Shown here: piece after piece, positions 22,018 through 28,671 of the stretch
Position numbering within the stretch: the stretch's first letter is position 1
Layout: each line of letters starts with the position of its first letter
DNA from: JBBSBL01 sp038251325
GTDB taxonomy: Bacteria > Actinomycetota > Thermoleophilia > Solirubrobacterales > Solirubrobacteraceae
NCBI GenBank assembly: GCA_038251325.1
Contig: JBBSBL010000032.1
Location: 1-30,545, forward strand
DNA length: 30,545 nucleotides
Direction: 5' to 3'
Translations under genes and position numbers: made by a program
Notes under the pieces: model-generated
What the model was told of the DNA's origin: nothing
Seen by the model: the letters and a program-made list of their open reading frames with translations, nothing else
The model's database searches: none

Positions 22018-23232
22018 TCAGATCTTGTGGCGCTGCAGGAGCTTCTTGCCGATCACCATGCGCTGGATCTCGGAGGTGCCCTCGCCGATCAGCAGCAGCG
22101 GCGCGTCGCGGTAGAGCCGCTCGATCTCGTACTCCTTCGAGTAGCCGTAGCCGCCGTGGATCCGGAAGGACTCCTCGACGCAGAACCGGCCCGCCTCGGA
22201 GGCGAAGAGCTTCGCCATGCCGGCCTCGAGGTCGGAGCGCTCGCCGGCGTCCTTCAGCCGCGCGGCGCGCAGCGTCATGAGCCGGGCCGCGTCGACCTGC
22301 GTGGCCATGTCGGCGAGCTTGAACTGGATCACCTGGTGCTGGGCGATCGGCTTGCCGAACGTCTTGCGCTCCTGGCTGTAGCGCAGCGCGAGCTCGAGCG
22401 CGCGCTGGGCGATGCCCACGCCGCGGGCCGCGACGTTCACGCGGCCGACCTCGAGCGCGTCCATCATCTGGATGAAGCCGTGGCCGAGGCCCGCCTCCTC
22501 GCCGCCGAGGATGTTCTCCGCCGGGCAGCGGTAGCCGTCGAAGACCAGCTCGGTGGACTCGACGCCCTTGTAGCCCATCTTCTTGATCTTCGGCGGGACG
22601 GTGAAGCCGGCCAGCGCGCCCGTGTTCTCGTGGACGCCGGGCTCCTTCTCGGCGATGAAGCACGTCATCCCCTTGTAGGCGGGCTCGGCGGTGGTGTCGG
22701 TCTTCACCAGCACGAAGCACAGGCCGGACATGAGGCCGTTGGTGACCCACATCTTCTGGCCGTTGATCTCCCAGGCGCCGTCGTCGCGCTTCTTCGCCGT
22801 GGACTTGATGGCCTGCACGTCGGAGCCGGCCTCGGGCTCCGAGAGCGAGAAGGAGGCGCGCAGCTCGCCGGTGGCCATGCTCGGCAGGAAGCGCTCCTTC
22901 TGCTCGTCGCTGCCGAACTTCATCAGCAGGTAGGAGCCGATGAAGTGGGTGTTGATGATCCCGGAGATCGAGATCCAGCCCCGCGAGAGCTCCTCGACGA
23001 TCATCGAGTAGGTCGTGAGGTCGAGCCCCATGCCGCCGTGCTCCTCGGGGATCGTGACCCCGAACAGGCCGAGCTCGCGCATCTGGGCGACGATCGGCTC
23101 GGGGAACTCGTCCTCGTGGTCGTAGTGCTCGGCGTTGGGGAGGATCTGCTCGTCGACGAACTGGCGCACCATGTCGGTGATCGCCTTCTGCTCGTCGGTC
23201 TTCTCGGTGAACTGCGGGGCGGCGATGGCCAT
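22018..23232 (-). CDS. Acyl-CoA dehydrogenase
   Basis: 404 residues, standard length. FAD enzyme that makes the alpha-beta double bond in an acyl-CoA and passes electrons to ETF. N-terminal helices (KAITDMVRQFVDEQILP, GLFGVTIPEEHGGMGLD), the beta domain with the FAD/substrate motif FSLSEPEAGSDV and MWVTNG, and the C-terminal four-helix domain with QRKTFGKPI-type RKTFGKPIAQHQVIQFKLADM, RIHGGYGYSKEYEIERLYRDA and GEGTSEIQR, where Glu384 occupies the position of the catalytic base in medium-chain enzymes. Chain-length preference is not predictable. AAAGGA upstream and a leader of about 35 nt distinguish it from the leaderless genes. It follows the GH5 gene on the same strand. Confidence 0.95.
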   Translation of the reverse strand: MAIAAPQFTEKTDEQKAITDMVRQFVDEQILPNAEHYDHEDEFPEPIVAQMRELGLFGVTIPEEHGGMGLDLTTYSMIVEELSRGWISISGIINTHFIGSYLLMKFGSDEQKERFLPSMATGELRASFSLSEPEAGSDVQAIKSTAKKRDDGAWEINGQKMWVTNGLMSGLCFVLVKTDTTAEPAYKGMTCFIAEKEPGVHENTGALAGFTVPPKIKKMGYKGVESTELVFDGYRCPAENILGGEEAGLGHGFIQMMDALEVGRVNVAARGVGIAQRALELALRYSQERKTFGKPIAQHQVIQFKLADMATQVDAARLMTLRAARLKDAGERSDLEAGMAKLFASEAGRFCVEESFRIHGGYGYSKEYEIERLYRDAPLLLIGEGTSEIQRMVIGKKLLQRHKI

Positions 23233-23263
23233 CGGTTGAGGGTCCTTTGGGATCAGATCGGGT

Positions 23264-23281
23264 GCCGGTCAGGATACCGGC
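23264..23281 (-). promoter_or_regulatory. Hairpin/operator with -10 TATCCT between the GH5 and acyl-CoA dehydrogenase genes
   Basis: GCCGGT (23264-23269), CAGGAT, ACCGGC (23276-23281). On the minus strand the loop and stem contain TATCCT (complement of 23271-23276), a good -10 for the dehydrogenase gene with a leader of about 30 nt. The same structure could act as operator or as terminator for the GH5 gene. Confidence 0.4.
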
Positions 23282-23298
23282 GCGGCGGGCTCCCGAGA

Positions 23299-24813
23299 TC
23301 AGCGCGGCGCGTAGGCCACGCGCCAGGCACCGCCCGTCGGGCGGTACCGCGCGACGGCCCCGCGCGGGCGCCCGAGCGGGCGCGCGCCGGTGAGCGTCAC
23401 CCGGATCCGGCCGCCGTGCTTGGCCGCCGGGTAGAAGACCTCGATCGGGGCGGCGCCCCGCGCGGCGGCGCCGGTGGCCACGAACGCGCCGGTCGCCTCG
23501 GTGTAGGCGCTGCTCTGCAGCCCGGGGGCGGCGCGGACGTAGGCCCGGGTCAACTCGCGCACGAGGTCGGCGCGCGGACCGCGGATCACGTTGTCGGTGC
23601 AGCGCACGTCCCACTCGCCCCACACGTCGGGGAGGCGACCCGCGCGGAAGTCGGCGACCTTGTGCGGGTCGCCGCAGCTCTCGCGCCACGTCCACAGCGT
23701 GGCGCTCACGCCGAAGCGGTCCTGGAGATCCTGGTGGGCGCGGAAGTAGTGGTCGCGGGAGGGCGCGGCACGCGCCGGGTCGGAGCCCCACTCCCCGGAG
23801 AGCACCGGCGCGCCGCCGAAGCCGCGGGCCTCGGCGATCGCGGTCTCGAAGGCCTGTGCGGTGATCGGGCCGCCGTTGAACCCGCCCGTGTAGAGGTGGG
23901 GCGCGTAGACGACGTCGCGGTCGCGCGCGAAGTCGGGCGGCGCGCCGCTGCCCAGGACGGAGAACAGGACCGAGGGCTCGAAGAGGACGAGGTGGCGCTG
24001 CCCGCGCCGCGCGCGCTCGGCGGTGCGGATCGCCGCCAGCGCATCGCCGTACATCGCCGACATCGCGGCCGGCTCGCCGGGCTGGAGCGCCCCCGGCTCG
24101 TTCAGCAGGTCATAGCCGGCGACGGCCGCGTCCCGGGCGAACCGTCGCGCGACGTGACCCCACATCCGCGCGAAGCGCGTGCGGATCCCGACGCCGCCGG
24201 GCCCGGGCGCATCGTCCCAGAACGAGGCCCACGACTGCAGCACGGCGGGATTGCCCTCCCGGATGCCGCTGTAGCAGCGCGGCTTGCCGCCGTCGAGCGT
24301 GGCCCAGGCGGGCGCGCCGTCCCAGCCCAGCCCGGGGAGCGCGCCGGCCGGGCAGGTGGTGCCGGGCGGGGCGGCGAGCGCCGGGCCCCAGGCGTCCTGG
24401 TGCATGTCGAGAATGGTGTAGATGCGGTGCCGGGCCAGGCGGCGGATCGTGCGGGCGACCCGGGTCAGGTAGCGCTCGTCGTAGCGGCCGGGCTCCGGCT
24501 CCACGCGGGACCAGGAGAGCAGCAGGCGCACGGTGTTCCAGCCGATCGCCGCCATCCGGGCCGGGTCGCGGCGCTCGAGCGGGAAGACCGTCGGATCGTC
24601 GCCGCCCTTCCAGTACTCGGCGAGGGCGTTCACGTTGACGCCGCGCAGCAGGGCCGTCCGGCCCCGGGCGTCGACGATGCGCCCACCGTGGGTCGCGTCG
24701 GGCTCGGCGTGGAGCGCGGGCAGGCCGCCGTGGTTGGCGGCGAGCGCCGTCGGAGCGCCGGCCGCGACCAGCAGGGCGGCGAGGAGGGCGACCGTGGCGA
24801 GTCGGCGGCGCAT
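23299..24813 (-). CDS. Secreted GH5 glycosidase, endoglycoceramidase-like
   Basis: 504 residues. Signal peptide: MRRRLATVALLAALLVAAGAP, cleavage near ALA. TIM-barrel GH5 domain about 40-420: LRGVNVNALAEYWKG, NTVRLLLSWSRVEPEPGRYDE, YTILDMHQDAWG (the DMHQD signature common in endoglycoceramidases), acid/base Glu239 in YDLLNEPG, APHLYTGG with His306 and Tyr308, and nucleophile Glu341 in LSGEWGSD. After the barrel, a small beta domain of about 80 residues (IEVFYPAAKHGGRIRVTLTG) ends the protein, as in known endoglycoceramidases. Likely activity: cleaving the glycan from a glycolipid or related beta-glucoside outside the cell. TAGGAT 9 nt before the ATG supports this start. It is divergent from the thioesterase gene. 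Confidence 0.9.
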   Translation of the reverse strand: MRRRLATVALLAALLVAAGAPTALAANHGGLPALHAEPDATHGGRIVDARGRTALLRGVNVNALAEYWKGGDDPTVFPLERRDPARMAAIGWNTVRLLLSWSRVEPEPGRYDERYLTRVARTIRRLARHRIYTILDMHQDAWGPALAAPPGTTCPAGALPGLGWDGAPAWATLDGGKPRCYSGIREGNPAVLQSWASFWDDAPGPGGVGIRTRFARMWGHVARRFARDAAVAGYDLLNEPGALQPGEPAAMSAMYGDALAAIRTAERARRGQRHLVLFEPSVLFSVLGSGAPPDFARDRDVVYAPHLYTGGFNGGPITAQAFETAIAEARGFGGAPVLSGEWGSDPARAAPSRDHYFRAHQDLQDRFGVSATLWTWRESCGDPHKVADFRAGRLPDVWGEWDVRCTDNVIRGPRADLVRELTRAYVRAAPGLQSSAYTEATGAFVATGAAARGAAPIEVFYPAAKHGGRIRVTLTGARPLGRPRGAVARYRPTGGAWRVAYAPR

Positions 24814-24822
24814 CGGGGGGCG

Positions 24823-24828
24823 ATCCTA
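24823..24828 (-). promoter_or_regulatory. -10 element TAGGAT of the GH5 gene
   Basis: TAGGAT on the minus strand, 9 nt before ATG 24813. It overlaps the thioesterase -10 on the other strand by the shared TA. Confidence 0.55.
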
Positions 24829-24832
24829 GACT
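24827..24832 (+). promoter_or_regulatory. -10 element TAGACT of the thioesterase/acyl-CoA synthetase operon
   Basis: TAGACT, 7 nt before GTG 24840. Only one polymerase can occupy this overlapping pair at a time, so the two divergent genes may exclude each other. Confidence 0.55.
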
Positions 24833-24839
24833 CCCGCCC

Positions 24840-25256
24840 GTGGCCGAGGGCGCAGCACCCGAGATCACCCCCGAGCTCGCGGCGCGCGCGCTGGCCGGCT
24901 CCTTCCCGGGCGACCTCGGGATCGAGTTCGTCTCGATCGCCGACGCCGAGGTGCGGGCGCGGATGGTGGTGGACCGCCGCCACCTCCATCCCGGCGGCTA
25001 CGTGCACGGCGGCGCGTGGGTCGCCTTCGCCGACACCGTGGCGGCGTGGGGCACGATCCGCAGGCTGCCATCCGGGAGCGACTTCACCACTGTCGAGCTG
25101 AAGACCAACGTGTTCGCCGCCGCGCGTGCCGGCGACGAGCTGATCGGGATCGGCGCGCCCCTGCACGTGGGTCGCCGGACGCAGGTCTGGGAGGTGCGGA
25201 TCGAGCGCGACGGCCGGCTCGCGGCCTTCTTCGCCTGCACGCAGATGGTGCTGTGA
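24840..25256 (+). CDS. PaaI-type hotdog thioesterase
   Basis: 138 residues. Hotdog fold with the PaaI/YdiI-type signature HPGGYVHGGAWVAFADTVAAWG (about residues 49-70): the HGG turn and the Asp at the start of the central helix form the catalytic site. Strands TVELKTNVFAAARAGDELIGIGAPLHVGRRTQVWEVRIERDGRLAAFF complete the fold. It hydrolyses an acyl-CoA thioester in the cytosol; aromatic or medium-chain acyl-CoAs are usual substrates. GTG 24840 sits 7 nt after TAGACT. The last codons overlap the start of the acyl-CoA synthetase gene as GTGA, so ligase and thioesterase are co-translated. Confidence 0.9.
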   Translation: MAEGAAPEITPELAARALAGSFPGDLGIEFVSIADAEVRARMVVDRRHLHPGGYVHGGAWVAFADTVAAWGTIRRLPSGSDFTTVELKTNVFAAARAGDELIGIGAPLHVGRRTQVWEVRIERDGRLAAFFACTQMVL

Positions 25257-26689
25257 ATTTCGCGCGGGACGTGGTCGACGCCGCGCCGGCGGACCGCCTG
25301 GCGCTGGTCGAGCTGGCGCGCGACGGGTCGCGCCGGGAGTGGCGCTTCGGCGAGGTGGCCGACCGCTCGGCGCGCCTGGCGGGCGCCCTGGCGGCCCGCG
25401 GCGTCGGCCGTGGCGACGTCGTCATGACCCTGATCGGGAACCGCCCCGAGTGGGTGCTCGCGATGGTCGCGTGCTTCCGGCTCGGCGCGGTGGCGCTGGC
25501 CGGGAACGAGCAGCTCCGCTCGAAGGACGTGCGGCTGCGGCTCGACGTGGCGCGCCCGGCGGCGATCGTCGCCGACGAGCGCAACCGGACCGAGCTCGAG
25601 GCCGCGCGGCCGGACTGCGAGGTGCTCCTCGTGCCCGACGAGGCGCTCTTCGGTGGATCGCCGGCGCCGGCCGTGGAGCTCGGGGGGGACGCCGGCTGCC
25701 TCCTCACGTTCACGAGCGGCACGACCGGCGAGGCGCGCGGCGTCCTACACGGCCAGCGCTATCTCGGCGGGCAGCGGCTCCAGGCCCAGCACTGGCTCGA
25801 CGCTCGCGAGGACGACCTCGTGTGGTGCACCGCAGCGAGCGGCTGGTCGAAGTCGGCGCGCAACGTGTTCGTCGCGCCGTGGCTGCGCGGCGCCGCGGCG
25901 CTGCTGCACGACGGGCGGTTCGATCCGGCCGAGCGGCTCGAGATCCTCGCGCGCGAGCGCGTGGACGTCCTGTGCATGGCTCCGACGGAGTACCGCGTGA
26001 TCGCCAAGCGCGCCGAGCCGCGCCCGGTGCCGGGCCTGCGCTCGCTCGTCGCGGCGGGCGAGGCGCTGAACCCAGAGGTGCTGCGGGTCTTCGAGGAAGC
26101 GACGGGCCTGGCGATCCGCGACGGCTACGGCCAGACCGAGACCGGCCAGACCACCGGCGCGCGGCCCGGCGAGCCGGTCCGGCCGGGCTCGATGGGCCGG
26201 GCGCTCCCGGGCGTGCGGATGTGGGTGGACGACGGCGAGCTGGTGGCGGATCCGCGGACGGTCCCGACGTTTTTCGTGGGGTACCTCGGGGAGGGGTCGC
26301 CGGCGGTGGACGCCCCCTGGCGCACGGGCGACCGCGTCCGGCAGGACGAGGACGGCTACCTCTACTTCGAAGGCCGCGCCGACGACGTCATCATCAGCGC
26401 CGGCTACCGCATCGGCCCCTTCGAGGTCGAGTCCTCGCTGGTGTCGCATCCGGCGGTGGCGGAGGCCGCGGTGGTCGCGGCGCCCGACGAGGAGCGCGGC
26501 AGCGTCGTGCGGGCGGTGGTGGTGCTGCGCGACGGCTTCGCGCCCGGGGCTGCCCTCGCGCGCGAGCTGCAGGACCACGTGAAGGCGGACACGGCGCCCT
26601 ACAAGTACCCACGCGTCGTGGACTTCACCGCGGAACTGCCGAAGACCGCGAGCGGGAAGGTGCGACGGGCGGCGCTGCGGGCGGTCTGA
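25253..26689 (+). CDS. Acyl-CoA synthetase (AMP-forming, ANL superfamily)
   Basis: 478 residues from GTG 25253, shorter than the 530-560 usual for medium-chain acyl-CoA synthetases: the N-terminal section before GRGDVVMTLIGNRPEW is brief. It activates a carboxylic acid with ATP and CoA via the acyl-adenylate. Motifs: A3 phosphate loop LTFTSGTTGEARGVLH (the usual Lys after the loop is Arg), A5 GYGQTETGQT, A7 WRTGDRV, A8 FEGRADDVIISAGYRIGPFEVE, and A10 PKTASGKVRR with the catalytic lysine. The AGNEQLRSKDVRLRLDVARP and CTAASGWSKSARN stretches resemble the acetyl/medium-chain (ACSM) branch. GTGA overlap with the thioesterase. No specific substrate can be assigned. Confidence 0.92.
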   Translation: MNFARDVVDAAPADRLALVELARDGSRREWRFGEVADRSARLAGALAARGVGRGDVVMTLIGNRPEWVLAMVACFRLGAVALAGNEQLRSKDVRLRLDVARPAAIVADERNRTELEAARPDCEVLLVPDEALFGGSPAPAVELGGDAGCLLTFTSGTTGEARGVLHGQRYLGGQRLQAQHWLDAREDDLVWCTAASGWSKSARNVFVAPWLRGAAALLHDGRFDPAERLEILARERVDVLCMAPTEYRVIAKRAEPRPVPGLRSLVAAGEALNPEVLRVFEEATGLAIRDGYGQTETGQTTGARPGEPVRPGSMGRALPGVRMWVDDGELVADPRTVPTFFVGYLGEGSPAVDAPWRTGDRVRQDEDGYLYFEGRADDVIISAGYRIGPFEVESSLVSHPAVAEAAVVAAPDEERGSVVRAVVVLRDGFAPGAALARELQDHVKADTAPYKYPRVVDFTAELPKTASGKVRRAALRAV

Positions 26690-26765
26690 ACGGCGCGGTA
26701 CGGTCCCCGCCCTCGCCCCCGCGGCACCACCGAGGAGAACCGAGCGCGCCCCCGAGCTCCGCGAG

Positions 26766-28200
26766 CGGCCGAACCTCGTCCTGATCGTCACCGATCAGGA
26801 GCGCGCGCCCATGCACTGGCCCGGCGGCCTGGTCGAGGAACGCCTGCATTCCCGGTCCCGCCTGCTCCGTCACGGCGTGAGCTTCGAGAACGCGACCTGC
26901 AACACGGCGATGTGCAGCCCGAGCCGGGCGACGTTCCTCACCGGTCTCATGCCGGCCCAGCACGGCGTCGTCGACACGCTCACCGGCGATGGCCCGTTCT
27001 CCTGCACGGAGACCGAGCTGCGCCGCGACATCCCGAATCTCGCCTCCATGCTGCGGCCGGCCGGCTACGACGTGCACTATCGCGGAAAGTGGCACCTCAG
27101 CAAGGGCCCCGACGGAGCTTTCGATGCCACGCCGGAAGACCTGGCGGCCTACGGTTTCGACGGGTGGGTCGCCCCGGACGCCGGCGGCGACACCCACCCG
27201 CCGAACTTCGGCGGGGGCCGTGCCGACCACGACGCCCGCTACATCGACCAGGCGGTCTCCTTCCTCCACGGGCGCGCCGCCGCGCCTGACCAGCGCCCGT
27301 TCTGCCTGGTCGTCTCCCTCGTCAACCCCCACGACCTGCTCGCCTTCCCGCGGGTCTGGCAGGACGACTACGCCCCCGAGGACCTCGAGGGCGACGTCGA
27401 GCTGCCGGCGAGCTTCGACGAGGAGTCTCGGCGAACTTCAAGCCGACGGCGCACGCCGCGATGCGCCCGGCGATCGACATGGCCGTCGGGCCGTTCGAGA
27501 GCCGCGAGCAGCAGGTCCGCTACGTCAACTTTTACGCGAACCTCGTGGCGCGGATCGACCGGCAGATCGCCCCGATCATCGATGCCTTCTACGAGCGGAC
27601 GGGCGGCCGACCGCGCTCGGCGAAGACACGGTCGTCGTGCGCTTCTCGGACCACGGCGAGCTCGGACTGGCACACGGTGGGCTGCGCCAGAAGGCCTTCA
27701 ACGTCTACGAGGAGTCGATCCGGGTCCCGCTCATCATCTCCAACCCGCGCCTCGTCCCGACGGGCCGGGCCTGCCCCGAGCCCGCCTCGCTGCTCGACCT
27801 CCTGCCCACGGTCGCCGACCTCCTCGGCATCGACCCGTCGCCCGGGCTTCGCGGGACGAGCCTGGCGCCGCTCGTGCGCGACGCCGACGCTCCGCCGGTC
27901 CAGAACGACGTCCTGTTCACGTTCGACGACATGCACGCTGGCTCGGGACTCGTCCGGGAGATCCTCCCCGGCATCCCGGGTCGCGTTCGCTGCATCCGCG
28001 AGCGGCGCTTCAAGTACGCCCGCTACTTCACGGAGGACGATCCGCCCCGGGAGGAGCACGAGATGTACGACCTCGCGGCCGACCCGTACGAGCTCGAGAA
28101 CCTCGCCCACCCGGACCATCCCCGGTTCGCTGACCCGTCGGTCGTCGCCGAGCGCGCGCGACTGGCCGCACGCCTCGCCGCCCGGGAGGGGCAGCCGTGA
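26766..28200 (+). pseudogene. Type I sulfatase gene, frameshifted and lacking a start codon
   Basis: The product would be a formylglycine sulfatase: RPNLVLIVTDQERAP (metal-binding Asp), the formylglycine motif CSPSRATFLTG (the Cys is codon 26913-26915), GKWHLSKG, then, after breaks, DTVVVRFSDHGELGLAHGG and the C-terminal DLLPTVADLLG. The frame shifts near 27428 (SFDEE to ANFKPTAHAAMRP) and again near 27600-27612 (FYERTG to TALGEDTVVV). In the first frame no ATG, GTG or TTG lies between about 26700 and the RPN motif, although GAGGAG is present at 26732-26737. So at least three lesions. It lies about 80 bp after the acyl-CoA synthetase gene. Homologues hydrolyse sulfate esters of lipids, glycans or aryl groups. 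Confidence 0.8.
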
Positions 28201-28512
28201 GGTGATGGGCGGCGGGCCGCGGCAGGCCCTGGGCGCCGCGGCTGGCTCGTCCCGCCGAGAACGGCATCTGGTGAAGGGTGTGTTTCGCCACCGCGCCGCC
28301 GTCTCCGTGGATGCGGTTGCGATCCACTTCGATTATCGACGTCGATTGCACCCGCGTCGGCCGAGCGGCGCTTCTGGAGCGACGCGGCCGTCATCGACGG
28401 TCACCACGGACGTCGATCGCAACCGCATCCGCTCGACGTCCTTCGATGATGCAGTTCGCGTTGCCCGCCCCGCGCGGCGCGGACCGACGCGAGATCGAAG
28501 CCCAGCGCCAGC
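28201..28512. repeat. Non-coding region with inverted repeats and palindromes
   Basis: About 310 bases with no convincing gene. GGATGCGGTTGCGATC (28309-28324) recurs inverted as GATCGCAACCGCATCC (28415-28430), a perfect 16-bp pair 90 bases apart. A perfect palindrome ATCGACGTCGAT lies at 28335-28346, and a related GACGTCGATCGCA at 28410-28422. More ATCGA/TCGAT pieces occur around them. It could be a binding array for a dimeric regulator or a decayed element. Confidence 0.6.
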
Positions 28513-28518
28513 TACGCT
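28513..28518 (+). promoter_or_regulatory. -10 element TACGCT of the 47-residue membrane protein
   Basis: TACGCT, 6 nt before GTG 28525. Supports a leaderless short gene. Confidence 0.45.
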
Positions 28519-28524
28519 CGCTGC

Positions 28525-28668
28525 GTGCCCGCCGTCCCCGCCACCTCCCTCTTCTGGAGCCTCGGGCTGCTCGGCATCATCATCTGCGCGATCGCGGTCG
28601 CCGCGCTGGTCATCCCGATGTTCCGGGCCGACCGGCCCGATCTGCCCGAGGACGACTCTGACGACTGA
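28525..28668 (+). CDS. Small single-span membrane protein, 47 residues, unknown function
   Basis: An open frame from GTG 28525 to TGA 28668. All but two of its sense codons end in G or C, as in real genes here. The product has a short Pro/Ala N-terminus, one long hydrophobic span (about 9-31, LFWSLGLLGIIICAIAVAAL), and an acidic tail (RADRPDLPEDDSDD). This is the form of a bitopic membrane peptide with an acidic tail. The start is set by TACGCT 6 nt upstream. It ends 3 bp from the convergent dehydrogenase stop. No family recognised; possibly an assembly or regulatory subunit of a membrane complex. Confidence 0.65.
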   Translation: MPAVPATSLFWSLGLLGIIICAIAVAALVIPMFRADRPDLPEDDSDD

Positions 28669-28671
28669 CCC

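Noticed and set aside
22027..25101. 1024-codon plus-strand open frame opposite the acyl-CoA dehydrogenase and GH5 genes
   Set aside because: Antisense shadow: no motifs, skewed composition, and it crosses two well-supported genes.
28023..28394. Minus-strand open frame over the end of the sulfatase and the gap after it
   Set aside because: Arg/Pro/Ser-rich shadow without coding codon bias; it runs across the sulfatase C-terminus, which is clear on the plus strand.
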